Position numbers and translations under genes: made by a program. A stretch of 64,000 nucleotides of DNA from Mycolicibacterium aurum. GTDB lineage: Bacteria; Actinomycetota; Actinomycetes; Mycobacteriales; Mycobacteriaceae. The stretch covers positions 4,092,001 through 4,156,000 of the forward strand of contig LT549889.1 in the NCBI GenBank assembly GCA_900078775.1. The letters run 5' to 3'. The notes under the pieces are model-generated. The model ran no database searches. It had not been told where the DNA came from and saw nothing but the letters and a program-made list of their open reading frames with translations. Every line of letters begins with the position of its first letter. Position 1 is the stretch's first letter. Positions 16,719 to 25,025 of the stretch are shown here, one piece after another.

Positions 16719-17381
16719 GTGAGCCCGAGGCCGGAGCGCAAGCCGTACGTCGTCGTGATCGTCGACGACCACGAGTTGTTCGCCGAGGGGCTGGAGCTGC
16801 TGCTGACCCGGGACTGGGGCGAGAAGTTCGTGATCGGCGGGCGCACCACGTTCGTGGAGGAGGCCGCCGACCTGGTGGCCTCGACCGACGCCGACCTCGC
16901 GATCGTGGATCTGTCCATGCCGCCGCTCGGCGGTGTGGCGGCGATCCGGCACATCAAATCACGCCACCCCGGCACCCGGATCCTGGCGCTGTCCGGAACC
17001 GAGGACCAGCAGCTGGCCGAGGAGGCGTTGCGTGCCGGCGCGGACGGCTTCCTGTCCAAGACGGTGCGCCCGGACGCGCTCGCCGAACCGCTGGCCACCA
17101 TCGCGGCCGGGCTGCGGGTCGTCGATCCGGGGCTGTTGGACACGCTGCTGTCCGGTACCCGCAAACCGGCCGCGGCGATCCTGGACTCGCTGACCCCGGC
17201 CGATCTGACCCTGTGGACGCTGCTGTCCACGGGCATGGAGACCGTCGACATCGCGAACCGGATGCTGGTGTCCGAACGCACCGCCAAACGCATGGTGGCA
17301 TCGCTGTTGAACAAGTTGGGTGTCGGCAACCGGATCGCCGCGGCGGCGCTGGCCGGACGCAGCGGCATTCTCGACGACTGA
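16719..17381 (+). CDS. LuxR/NarL-type response regulator
   Basis: 220 residues. The receiver domain has the acidic pair Asp16-Asp17, phospho-acceptor Asp64 (AIVDLSMPP) and Lys114 (FLSKTV). The C-terminal HTH (about 150-205) ends in SERTAKRMVASLLNKLGV, the recognition-helix region of the NarL family, though its first helix (LTPADLTLW) departs from the usual pattern. GTG 16719 is the only start that keeps the receiver intact without a long odd leader. It pairs with the divergent kinase and ends three bases before the convergent ferredoxin stop. Confidence 0.9.
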   Translation: MSPRPERKPYVVVIVDDHELFAEGLELLLTRDWGEKFVIGGRTTFVEEAADLVASTDADLAIVDLSMPPLGGVAAIRHIKSRHPGTRILALSGTEDQQLAEEALRAGADGFLSKTVRPDALAEPLATIAAGLRVVDPGLLDTLLSGTRKPAAAILDSLTPADLTLWTLLSTGMETVDIANRMLVSERTAKRMVASLLNKLGVGNRIAAAALAGRSGILDD

Positions 17382-17384
17382 CGC

Positions 17385-17576
17385 TCAGCCGACCGACAGC
17401 GCCTGCGCCGGGCACATGGCGGCGGCCCGCACCACCGCGTCGCGCTGCTGCTCGGGCGGGTCCCGATCGAGCACGACGACGTGGTCGGCATCGTCGGGGA
17501 GATCGAACACCTCGGGTGCGGCCATCAGGCACTGGCCGTGGCCCTCGCACAGCGTGACATCGACGTCGATACGCAT
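17385..17576 (-). CDS. P450-type ferredoxin with CxxHxxC motif
   Basis: 63 residues. The cluster motif is Cys10-x2-His13-x2-Cys16 and a distant Cys55-Pro56, that is CxxHxxC(x)nCP. Mycobacterial P450-partner ferredoxins have a variable residue at the middle position; His here implies a 3Fe-4S cluster or an unusual 4Fe-4S cluster. A strong AGGAGG precedes ATG 17576. It probably passes electrons to the P450 at 13958-15232; no ferredoxin reductase gene is in the window. Confidence 0.9.
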   Translation of the reverse strand: MRIDVDVTLCEGHGQCLMAAPEVFDLPDDADHVVVLDRDPPEQQRDAVVRAAAMCPAQALSVG

Positions 17577-17646
17577 GGTTCCTCCTGATATGTCCGCCCC
17601 GAGTATCGGGTTCGGACCCGCGGCCGGAACCGGGCTGTGCGCGCCA

Positions 17647-17670
17647 AATCTGGCCTGTGCGGGCCAGATT
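17647..17670 (-). terminator. Terminator hairpin after recQ-like gene
   Basis: AATCTGGCC / GGCCAGATT, a perfect 9-bp stem with a 6-nt loop, starting four bases beyond the stop of the helicase gene. It separates that gene from the ferredoxin gene. Confidence 0.65.
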
Positions 17671-17674
17671 GTGC

Positions 17675-19798
17675 TCAGCTGACCGCGGCCAGCGCGAACG
17701 GCAGCACCTCGTCGGCGCCGGCGGCGCGCACCGTCTGGGTGGCCATCGTCATGGTCCACCCGGTGTCGATGATGTCGTCGACCAGCAGCACGGTGGCGGC
17801 CTGGACCCCGGCCGGCCGCTCCCAGGCCCCGTGCAGGGCGGCCACCCGGTAGGCCGAGTTGGCCGCGGCGACGGGGCGGTGCTCCGGCGAATACTGCAGT
17901 ACTCCAAGGTTTTCCAGGCGGCCGACCTCGGCCAGCCGGGCCGCCAGCGAGTGGATCAGGATCGGGTGGGTGGTCGAGTCCAGTGCCAGCACCGCGGTGG
18001 GTCGGTGCGCCCAGTCCCAGGCCTTGAGCACCGCGATGGCCGCGCCGACGACGTCCTCGGTGACCTCGGCGTCCGGTTCGGCCAACAGCTTGCGCAGCCG
18101 CGCGCCCCAGCCGAGGTCGGTCAGCCGCCCGATCACCCGCCCCGGCGCCGGGCCGTTGTTGATCCGCCCGCTCAGGTCCAGGCCGAGTTTCCCGAGCCCC
18201 GACGGCCACTGTTTGCGCGCGGTGACCTCCACGCCGGGCCGCATCAGCCGCTCCCGGGTGGATTCGGCCGCCTCGGCGTCCACGTCGGCGCGGTAGCGCG
18301 GACCGGCGCAGTTGTCGCACCGCCCGCAGGGTTGCGGGCCGAGCTCGGGATCGTCGAGTTGCTTTCGCAGAAACGACATCCGGCACTCGGTGGTGCTTTG
18401 ATAGTCGAGCATGGCCTGCTGTTCGCGGTTGCGGGCCTCCTCGAGTCGGCGGTAGCGCTCCTCGTCGTAGACCCAGGGCTGCCCGGTGCCGATCCAGCCA
18501 CCCTTGACCCGGCGGACCGCGCCGTCGACGTCGAGCACCTTGAGCACCATCTCCAGCCGCGACCGGTTCAGGTCCACCAGCGGTTCCAGCGCCGCGGTGG
18601 ACTGTGTGCGGTCGGGTTCCAGCGCGTCGATCACCTTGCGCACCAGCGCTTCCGACGGGAAGGCCACCGAGGCGAAGTAGCGCCACACCTCGGCATCCTC
18701 CCGGCCGGGCAGCAGGACCACCTCGGCGCTGGCGGTGGAACGGCCGGCACGGCCCACCTGCTGGTAGTAGGCGATCGGCGAGGACGGGGCGCCCAGGTGC
18801 ACGACGAAGCCGAGGTCGGGTTTGTCGAATCCCATGCCCAGCGCCGAGGTGGCGATCAACGCCTTGACCCGGTTGTGGATCAGATCTTCTTCCAGCTGTT
18901 CGCGTTCGGCGGCCTCGGTGCCGCCGGTGTAGGCCGCCACGATGTGCCCCTGCTCACGCAGCAGCGTGGCGATGTCGTTGGCCTGCGCGACGGTGAGGGT
19001 GTAGACGATGCCCGATCCGGGTAGCGAATCCAGGTGTGCGGCAAGCCAGGCCGCCCGCTGGGCCGGTCCGCCGGCCTGCACCACCGACAGCCGCAGCGAC
19101 TCGCGGTCCAGCCCGCCGCGCAGCACCAGGGTGTCCGCCCCGCCACCCGGCACCTTGTCGGCACCGCCACCCGGCACATTGTCGGCACCGCCGACGCCGA
19201 GCTGGGCGGCGACGTCGGCGACCACCCGGTCGTTGGCGGTGGCGGTGGTGGCCAGCACCGGGATGCCGTCGCCGAGTTCGGCGATCAGGGTGCGGATGCG
19301 CCGGTAGTCCGGCCGGAAATCATGGCCCCAGTCCGAGACGCAGTGCGCCTCGTCCACCACCACCAGGCCCGCGTCGGCGGCCAGCGCGGGTAGCACCGCA
19401 TCCCGAAAGTCAGGGTTGTTCAGTCGTTCCGGGCTGACCAGCAGCACATCGAGCTCGCCGGCGTTGACCCGCTGGTGCACGGTGTCCCATTCGGTGACAT
19501 TGCTGGAGTTGATGGTCGCGGCGTGCACCCCGGCCCGCTCCGCGGCGGCCACCTGGTTGCGCATCAGCGCCAGCAGCGGGGACACGATGACGGTCGGCCC
19601 GCGCCCGGCCGCCCGCAGCAGTTTGGCGGCGATGAAGTACACCGCGGACTTACCCCAGCCGGTGCGCTGGACCACCAGCGCCCGGCGGCGCTGCACCACC
19701 AGCGCCTCGATCGCGGTCCACTGATCGTCGCGCAGCACCGCGTGCGGCCCGGCCAGCTGTTCGAGGATCTCCTGTGCGTCAGCTCGGGTCACGGCCAT
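17675..19798 (-). CDS. RecQ-family DNA helicase with C-terminal phosphoribosyltransferase-like domain
   Basis: 707 residues. Helicase core: RTGWGKS (Walker A), VVVDEAHCVSDWGHDFRPDYR region (DEAH and the RecQ aromatic loop), TTATAN, and QVGRAGR (motif VI). A zinc-binding Cys set is at CRMSFLRKQLDD...CGRCDNC. After the RecQ core the last 170 residues do not look like HRDC; near the end VLLVDDIIDTGWTM is a PRPP-binding loop of the type I phosphoribosyltransferase fold. Two 24-bp repeats encode a Gly-Ala-Asp insert between the helicase lobes. ATG 19798 fits the conserved start of the core. Probable role is DNA repair or replication restart; the fused domain's role is unknown. Confidence 0.9.
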   Translation of the reverse strand: MAVTRADAQEILEQLAGPHAVLRDDQWTAIEALVVQRRRALVVQRTGWGKSAVYFIAAKLLRAAGRGPTVIVSPLLALMRNQVAAAERAGVHAATINSSNVTEWDTVHQRVNAGELDVLLVSPERLNNPDFRDAVLPALAADAGLVVVDEAHCVSDWGHDFRPDYRRIRTLIAELGDGIPVLATTATANDRVVADVAAQLGVGGADNVPGGGADKVPGGGADTLVLRGGLDRESLRLSVVQAGGPAQRAAWLAAHLDSLPGSGIVYTLTVAQANDIATLLREQGHIVAAYTGGTEAAEREQLEEDLIHNRVKALIATSALGMGFDKPDLGFVVHLGAPSSPIAYYQQVGRAGRSTASAEVVLLPGREDAEVWRYFASVAFPSEALVRKVIDALEPDRTQSTAALEPLVDLNRSRLEMVLKVLDVDGAVRRVKGGWIGTGQPWVYDEERYRRLEEARNREQQAMLDYQSTTECRMSFLRKQLDDPELGPQPCGRCDNCAGPRYRADVDAEAAESTRERLMRPGVEVTARKQWPSGLGKLGLDLSGRINNGPAPGRVIGRLTDLGWGARLRKLLAEPDAEVTEDVVGAAIAVLKAWDWAHRPTAVLALDSTTHPILIHSLAARLAEVGRLENLGVLQYSPEHRPVAAANSAYRVAALHGAWERPAGVQAATVLLVDDIIDTGWTMTMATQTVRAAGADEVLPFALAAVS
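19141..19188. repeat. Two 24-bp tandem repeats inside the helicase gene
   Basis: Two units CGCCACCCGGCACCTTGTCG plus GCAC, differing by one base, encode GADKVPGG-type repeats (three GAD steps) between motif III and the second helicase lobe. The unit is a multiple of three, so copy number can change without breaking the frame. Confidence 0.75.
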
Positions 19799-19817
19799 CC
19801 CGCGAGTGTAGGCAGAC

Positions 19818-19864
19818 ACCCGGACACCCCGGGCACCTGTGCGCGGTGACCGGGGCATCCGGGT
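19818..19864 (-). terminator. Strong terminator hairpin after the type III PKS operon
   Basis: On the minus strand a 15-bp stem (two G-U pairs) closes around CCCGGATGCCCCGG / CCGGGGTGTCCGGG, and an inner 4-bp stem leaves a 7-nt loop. It begins ten bases beyond the methyltransferase stop and lies just upstream of the helicase start. The plus strand has two mismatches where the minus strand has wobble pairs, which fits minus-strand function. Confidence 0.65.
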
Positions 19865-19873
19865 CTTTCAGTG

Positions 19874-20374
19874 TCAGGCGTATCCGAGGGCGAGATTCTC
19901 GGCTCTGATCCGTACCCGCAGGACCGCCGCATTGGCGATGGTGAAGACGATGGCGGTCACCCACGCCGAATGCACCAGCGGCAGTGCCATCACCTCCGCG
20001 GCGACCGCGGTGTAGTTCGGGTGATGAATCCAGCGGTAGGGACCACCGCGCACCAGCTCGGCCCCGGGCACGATGATCAGCCGCGGGTTCCAGTGCTTGC
20101 CGAGCGTCCCGGCACACCACCAGCGGACGGCGGTGCTGGCGGCCACCACGGCCAGCATCGGCCAGCCCAGCGCGGGGATGAACGGGCGGTTCGCGATCGC
20201 GACCTCGGCCATGCAGGACAACAGCAGCGCGGTGTGCATGCCGACCATCACCGGGTAGTGCCCCTGGCCGAACTCCCGGCCACCGCGGGCGAAGGACCAG
20301 TTGGCATTTCGGTTGGAGACGGCCAGCTCGACCAGCCGTTCGGCGCCGATCAGCAGGATGAACAGGTAGTACAT
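19874..20374 (-). CDS. Isoprenylcysteine carboxyl methyltransferase (ICMT)-family membrane methyltransferase
   Basis: 166 residues with four to five membrane segments. The family signature is in the C-terminal half: HWNPRLIIVPG, then PYRWIHHPNY, then a hydrophobic segment and RIRAENLAL. In bacteria such enzymes next to type III PKS genes O-methylate phenolic lipids (SrsB of Streptomyces is the model). I prefer ATG 20374, with AGGTGG five bases upstream; a GTG at 20383 directly after the PKS stop is the alternative. It is transcribed with the PKS gene. Confidence 0.85.
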   Translation of the reverse strand: MYYLFILLIGAERLVELAVSNRNANWSFARGGREFGQGHYPVMVGMHTALLLSCMAEVAIANRPFIPALGWPMLAVVAASTAVRWWCAGTLGKHWNPRLIIVPGAELVRGGPYRWIHHPNYTAVAAEVMALPLVHSAWVTAIVFTIANAAVLRVRIRAENLALGYA

Positions 20375-20383
20375 GGCCGCCAC

Positions 20384-21490
20384 CTACCAGCCCAGCAGGA
20401 CGAGCTCGAAACTGAACCCGGGCCCCATGGCCAGCAGCAGACCGGTCGATCCCCGCGGCGGTGGCTCGGTCAGCGTGCGGTCGAGCACGTCCAGCACCGA
20501 CGCCGAGGAGATGTTGCCGTTGTCGCGCATGGATTCCCAGCTGTGCCGGAATTCTCCAGGTGGGACCGCCAGCGCGTCGGACACCGCGTCGAGCACCTTG
20601 GGCCCGCCCGGGTGGCACACCCAGCTGGACACGTCGGCGATCGTCAGGCCGTGGTCGTCCAGGAACCCGGTGACCTCGGCCCCCAGGTAATCCGACGCCA
20701 TCCGGGGGACGTCGCGCGACAACACCAGTCCGAATCCGCTCGCGCTGACGTTCCAGCCCATCACGTCGATGGTGTCCGGGATCAGCGTGCTGCGGGTCGC
20801 CAACACCCGGGGCCTGCCGATCATATTGGGCCCGGCCGGAATTCGATTCGTGCCCGTCGCCACCACGGCACCGGCGCCGTCGCCGAACAAACACAGTCCG
20901 ATCAGCGCCGGGATGGAGGTGTCATCGCGTTGCAGGGTCAACGAGCACAACTCCACCGACAGCAGCAGCGCCACCTGGTCGGGGAACCCACGCAGATAGT
21001 CGTGCAGCCGGGCCAGGCCGGCTGCCCCGGCGACGCAGCCGAGCCCGAACAGCGGGATCCGTTTGACGTCGGGCCGAAATCCCAGCCGGGTGAAGATCCG
21101 GGCATCGATGGTCGGCACCGCGACACCCGTACTCGACACCACGATGACGGCGTCGACGTCCTCCGGGCGCAGGTGCGCATCATCGAGCGCGGCGCGGGCG
21201 GCCTGCTCGCCCAGGTCGGTCGCGACCTGCAGGTAGGCCTCGTTGGCCTCGGTGAAGCCCGACAGCGTCGCGTAGCGGTCCAGTGGTAGCGCGAGGCTGC
21301 GGGTCTGCACGCCGCTGGTGGCCGCGAACCGGGTGAATGCCGGATCGATGATGGTGCTGAGTTCGCGCACCACCTCGTCCTGGCTGTACCGGTGCGGCGT
21401 CAGTGCCACCCCGGTACCGGCGATGTGCGGGGCGCCCGAACGCGGGACACCGAGCGTGTCGAACAATGGGGTTTCCGATGTATCAGTCAT
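20384..21490 (-). CDS. Type III polyketide synthase (chalcone synthase-like)
   Basis: 368 residues. Catalytic triad Cys152 (FGLGCVAGAAG), His293 (VCHPGG) and Asn326 (DNGNISS), with the GFGLVLS and C-terminal GPGFSFELVLL elements of the family. It extends an acyl-CoA with malonyl-CoA and cyclises to a pyrone or resorcinol. Mycobacterial relatives (PKS10, PKS11, PKS18) use long-chain starters. The neighbouring ICMT methyltransferase suggests a methylated alkyl-resorcinol or pyrone, as in srsA-srsB; no SrsC-like hydroxylase is next to it. The starter cannot be told by eye. Confidence 0.93.
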   Translation of the reverse strand: MTDTSETPLFDTLGVPRSGAPHIAGTGVALTPHRYSQDEVVRELSTIIDPAFTRFAATSGVQTRSLALPLDRYATLSGFTEANEAYLQVATDLGEQAARAALDDAHLRPEDVDAVIVVSSTGVAVPTIDARIFTRLGFRPDVKRIPLFGLGCVAGAAGLARLHDYLRGFPDQVALLLSVELCSLTLQRDDTSIPALIGLCLFGDGAGAVVATGTNRIPAGPNMIGRPRVLATRSTLIPDTIDVMGWNVSASGFGLVLSRDVPRMASDYLGAEVTGFLDDHGLTIADVSSWVCHPGGPKVLDAVSDALAVPPGEFRHSWESMRDNGNISSASVLDVLDRTLTEPPPRGSTGLLLAMGPGFSFELVLLGW

Positions 21491-21604
21491 GCCGGTTGAA
21501 CGCGACAGATGCCCGAATCAGTTCAGCCGAAAAGCCATTTGTGAAATACCTCGCGAATTCACGCACCATTTACGAAACCGCGCTATAAGTCCAGTTCACA
21601 GCGC

Positions 21605-21659
21605 ATTTCTGGGAAATTACACAGCCTCGGGGAATGGTGGTGGGGAAACTCCCAGAAAT
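21605..21659. promoter_or_regulatory. Inverted repeat in the PKS/LCMT divergent promoter
   Basis: ATTTCTGGGA (21605-21614) and TCCCAGAAAT (21650-21659) are a perfect 10-bp inverted repeat 35 bp apart, in the 264-bp gap between the type III PKS and the LCMT gene, the most AT-rich stretch nearby. A small hairpin CGGTCC-GCTGAT-GGACCG follows at 21685-21702. These are candidate regulator sites for either gene. Confidence 0.4.
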
Positions 21660-21754
21660 AGGCGTGTTCCTGTATTCCACGCCACGGTCCGCTGATGGAC
21701 CGCTGTGTACCGGCCCGGATCTGCCACCGCCCGGCGGCGGGTAGATTCGACCAC

Positions 21755-22579
21755 ATGAATGAGAAGGTCGATGCCGGCGCCCTGACCGGAGTCTCCGAAA
21801 CCGCGTTGCTCACGCTCAACGGCCGGGCCCACCAGGCCCGCCACCCCGACGCCATCATCGACGACCCGATGGCCATCCGGATGGTCGACTCGATCGACTT
21901 CGATTTCGACAAGTTCGGCCGCCGGGGCCAGGAGATGGCGGTGCGCTCGCTGGCCTTCGACCGGGCCGCCACGGCCTACCTGTCAGCGCATCCCAAGGCG
22001 ACCGTGGTCGCCCTGGCCGAGGGTTTCCAGACCAGCTTCTGGCGGCTCGACGATGCGTTGCCGGATGCGCAGTTCAAGTGGATCACCGTCGATTTCGAGC
22101 CCGTCGTCGAACTCCGGAAGCGGCTGCTACCCCCGTCACCGAGGATCACCAACCTGGCCCAGTCGGCGCTGGACTACTCCTGGATGGACCGGGTCGACAC
22201 CGCCGACGGGGTGTTCATCACCGCCGAGGGTCTGCTGATGTACCTGCAGCCCGAGGAGGCGATGGGCCTGATCACCGAGTGCGCCAAGCGTTTTCCCGGC
22301 GGGCAGATGGTCTTCGACCTGCCGCCGACGCTGGTGAAGAAGTTCGCCCCGAAAGGCATGCGCGCCACCAGCCGGTACCGGGTGCCGCCGATGCCGTTCA
22401 GCCTGTCGCCGAAGCAGCTGGCCGAGCTGGCGCACACCGTGCCGGGGATCCGGGCGGTGCACGATCTGCCGATGCCGAAGGGCCGGGGCTTCTTCTTCGA
22501 GAAGGTGTTCCCGGCATTCTGGCAGTTCAAGCCCACCAAACAGATTCGCGGGGCCTACACACTGCTCGAGTTCGGCTGA
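21755..22579 (+). CDS. LCMT-family S-adenosylmethionine methyltransferase
   Basis: 274 residues, soluble. The leucine carboxyl methyltransferase (PPM1/LCM) family fold is shown by GVSETALLTLNGRA with a following RHPDAIIDDP, VVALAEGFQTSFWRLDD (motif I region), WITVDFEPVVELR and VFITAEGLLMYLQPEEA. The usual G-x-G of motif I is replaced by AEG. Mycobacteria carry many such genes, usually O-methyltransferases of small molecules. ATG 21755 has only a weak ribosome site. Divergent from the type III PKS, so it could methylate the same product. Confidence 0.85.
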   Translation: MNEKVDAGALTGVSETALLTLNGRAHQARHPDAIIDDPMAIRMVDSIDFDFDKFGRRGQEMAVRSLAFDRAATAYLSAHPKATVVALAEGFQTSFWRLDDALPDAQFKWITVDFEPVVELRKRLLPPSPRITNLAQSALDYSWMDRVDTADGVFITAEGLLMYLQPEEAMGLITECAKRFPGGQMVFDLPPTLVKKFAPKGMRATSRYRVPPMPFSLSPKQLAELAHTVPGIRAVHDLPMPKGRGFFFEKVFPAFWQFKPTKQIRGAYTLLEFG

Positions 22580-22597
22580 GCCGGGATCGGACACCCG

Positions 22598-23020
22598 ATG
22601 TCTCCGGCGCGCAGCTACACGCTTCTTCGGGTCATGCTCGCGGTGTTCGGCGCGGCGATGCTGCTGCTCTATCCGCTGGCGGTGGTGTGGCCGTCCGGGT
22701 GGGCCTGGCATGCCGGGGCGCCGCACCAGTCCGACTACTTCATGATGATCGTCGGTTTGTACGTGACGTTGGGCCTGTTCTTGTGCAACGCGGCGCGACG
22801 CCCGGAGGCACACCTGAGCCTGATCTGGTTCGCGGTGTGCTCCAGCGTCGTGCACGCCGCCGTCATGGCGGTGCAGTCCTTTGGCAGCGGCCAGCACCGG
22901 GGCCACCTGGTGGGTGATGTCCCGGCGCTACTACTGATCGCCGTCGTCCTGGCCGTCCTCGTCCGGTCCGCGGACCTGCCGCGGACCGCCGAGGGCGACG
23001 GGAAGCAGACGCGGCCTTAA
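22598..23020 (+). CDS. Small four-helix membrane protein (DUF6632-like)
   Basis: 140 residues with four membrane segments (about 9-31, 45-63, 71-93 and 103-124) and a polar C-terminal tail. The layout resembles DUF6632, which has no known function; the family call is tentative. It starts 18 bases after the LCMT gene and likely shares its transcript. The stop overlaps the convergent hsaF gene by four bases. Confidence 0.65.
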   Translation: MSPARSYTLLRVMLAVFGAAMLLLYPLAVVWPSGWAWHAGAPHQSDYFMMIVGLYVTLGLFLCNAARRPEAHLSLIWFAVCSSVVHAAVMAVQSFGSGQHRGHLVGDVPALLLIAVVLAVLVRSADLPRTAEGDGKQTRP

Positions 23021-24060
23021 GCGCCGGCCTCCTGCTCGCGTTTGATCTCCAGCGCGATGTCGATCAGCTGATCCTCCTGACCACCGATCAACTTGCGCTG
23101 GCCGACCCGCAGCAACAACTCGTGGGCCGGCACGCCATACCGTTCGCCTTGGCGCACCGCATGCTTGAGGAAACTGGAGTACACGCCGGAGTAGCCCATC
23201 ACCAGGGCGTTGCGGTCCAGCACGCACTCGGCCGGCATGGCGGGGCGCACCACTTCCTCGGCGGCGTCGGCGATGTCGAAGAAGTCGACGCCGGTCTTGA
23301 CGCCGATCTTGTCGAACACCCCGACGAGCGCCTCCACCGGAGCATTGCCCGCACCGGCCCCGAACCGGCGGCAGGACCCGTCGATCTGCTTGGCGCCTGC
23401 CCGCACCGCCTCGACCGAGTTCGCCACACCGAGCCCGAGGTTCTCGTGGCCGTGGAACCCCACCTGAGCGTCGTCACCGAGTTCGGCGACCAGCGCGGCC
23501 ACCCGGTCGGCCACACCTTCGAGCACCAGGGCACCCGCCGAATCGACCACGTAGACGCACTGGCAGCCGGCATCGGCCATGATCCGGGCCTGCTTGGCCA
23601 GCTTCTCCGGGGAGATGGTGTGGCTCATCATCAAGAACCCGACGGTCTCCAGCCCGAGCTCCCGGGCCAGCCCGAAGTGCTGGATCGAGACGTCGGCCTC
23701 GGTGCAGTGGGTGGCGATCCGGCAGATCTCACCACCGTTGTTCTGCGCTTCCTTGATGTCTTCCTTGGTGCCCACACCCGGCAGCATCAGGAAGGCGATC
23801 TTGGCCTCCTTGGCGGTCTCCGCCGCCAGCTTGATCAGTTCCTGCTCAGGGGTTTTCGAGAACCCGTAGTTGAACGAGGAGCCGCCCAGCCCGTCACCAT
23901 GGGTGACCTCGATGACCGGCACACCCGCATTGTCCAGCGCCGCCACGATGGACTGCACCTCGTCCTTGGTGAACTGGTGGCGCTTGTGATGCGACCCGTC
24001 GCGCAGCGAGGTGTCCGTCATCCGGACGTCCCACACCGGGTTGAAGAAGATCTCACTCAT
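23017..24060 (-). CDS. hsaF: 4-hydroxy-2-oxovalerate aldolase HsaF
   Basis: 347 residues. It cleaves 4-hydroxy-2-oxo acids to pyruvate and an aldehyde, the last ring-A/B degradation steps of cholesterol. Metal-dependent HMGL-like fold: [14 protein letters not shown] at residues 16-29 (catalytic Arg, metal Asp, base His), [11 protein letters not shown] with metal His residues, and the C-terminal communication domain. ATG 24060 overlaps the hsaG stop (ATGA). In M. tuberculosis HsaF and HsaG form a complex that channels the aldehyde. It matches Rv3534c. Confidence 0.96.
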   Translation of the reverse strand: MSEIFFNPVWDVRMTDTSLRDGSHHKRHQFTKDEVQSIVAALDNAGVPVIEVTHGDGLGGSSFNYGFSKTPEQELIKLAAETAKEAKIAFLMLPGVGTKEDIKEAQNNGGEICRIATHCTEADVSIQHFGLARELGLETVGFLMMSHTISPEKLAKQARIMADAGCQCVYVVDSAGALVLEGVADRVAALVAELGDDAQVGFHGHENLGLGVANSVEAVRAGAKQIDGSCRRFGAGAGNAPVEALVGVFDKIGVKTGVDFFDIADAAEEVVRPAMPAECVLDRNALVMGYSGVYSSFLKHAVRQGERYGVPAHELLLRVGQRKLIGGQEDQLIDIALEIKREQEAGA

Positions 24061-25001
24061 GATCGGGCTCCTGCTCCACTACTCTGCTCTTCGCGCGAGC
24101 GCTCATCGCCAACTCGCTCCTTGGCGATCTCTTCGCCGACCTTCGTGGCCGCGGCGGTCATGATGTCCAGATTTCCCGCATAGGGCGGCAGGTAATCGCC
24201 GGCACCCTCGACCTCCACGAAGGTGGTCACCACATGCTGGCCGCCATTGACCACCGACGGCTCGTCGAACTGCGGCTCGTTGAGCAACCGGTAGCCGGGC
24301 ACATAGGTCTGCACCTCGGCGACGACCTCCTTGATCGACGCGGTGATCGCCGCGTGATCGGCGTCCTCCGGGATCGCGCAGAAGATGGTGTCGCGCATGA
24401 TCATCGGCGGGTCCGCCGGGTTCAGGATGATGATCGCCTTACCGCTGCGGGCGCCGCCGATGTGCTGCACACCGGCGCTGGTGGTCTTGGTGAACTCGTC
24501 GATGTTGGCCCGGGTGCCCGGCCCGGCCGAGGCCGAGGACACCGACGCCACGATCTCGGCGTAGGGCACGTCCACCACGCGGGACACCGCGTAGACCATC
24601 GGGATGGTCGCCTGCCCGCCACAGGTCACCATGTTCACGTTCGGCGCGTCCAGATGCGCCCGCAGGTTCGCCGGCGGGATGACGCCCGGCCCGACCGCCG
24701 CCGGGGTCAGGTCGATGGCGGTGATCCCGGCTTCCTCGTACCGCGGCGCGGCGTCGCGGTGCACATAGGCACTGGTCGCCTCGAACACCAGGTCGGGCTT
24801 CTCGGCCTGGTTCAGCAGCCAGTCCACCCCCTCGTGGCTGGTCTCCAGTCCCAGCTTGCGGGCCCGGGCCAAGCCTTCGGATTCCGGATCGATCCCGATC
24901 ATCCAGCGCGGCTCCAGCCAGTCGGAGCGCAGCAACTTGTACAGCAGGTCGGTACTGATGTTTCCCGACCCGACGATGGCAACGGATAACTTATCGGCCA
25001 T
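24057..25001 (-). CDS. hsaG: Acylating acetaldehyde/propanal dehydrogenase HsaG
   Basis: 314 residues. It converts the aldehyde released by HsaF to an acyl-CoA (propanal to propionyl-CoA in cholesterol breakdown) with NAD. The NAD loop is GSGNIST near the N-terminus; catalytic Cys127 is in [10 protein letters not shown]. The gene lies between hsaE (24-bp gap) and hsaF (4-bp overlap), the same order as Rv3536c-Rv3535c-Rv3534c. Confidence 0.96.
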   Translation of the reverse strand: MADKLSVAIVGSGNISTDLLYKLLRSDWLEPRWMIGIDPESEGLARARKLGLETSHEGVDWLLNQAEKPDLVFEATSAYVHRDAAPRYEEAGITAIDLTPAAVGPGVIPPANLRAHLDAPNVNMVTCGGQATIPMVYAVSRVVDVPYAEIVASVSSASAGPGTRANIDEFTKTTSAGVQHIGGARSGKAIIILNPADPPMIMRDTIFCAIPEDADHAAITASIKEVVAEVQTYVPGYRLLNEPQFDEPSVVNGGQHVVTTFVEVEGAGDYLPPYAGNLDIMTAAATKVGEEIAKERVGDERSREEQSSGAGARS

Positions 25002-25025
25002 AACGGCTCCCTAATATCGGTCGTG

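Noticed and set aside
17657-19024. Long plus-strand frame opposite the RecQ-like gene
   Set aside because: Shadow of the helicase; composition is biased and it has no ribosome site.
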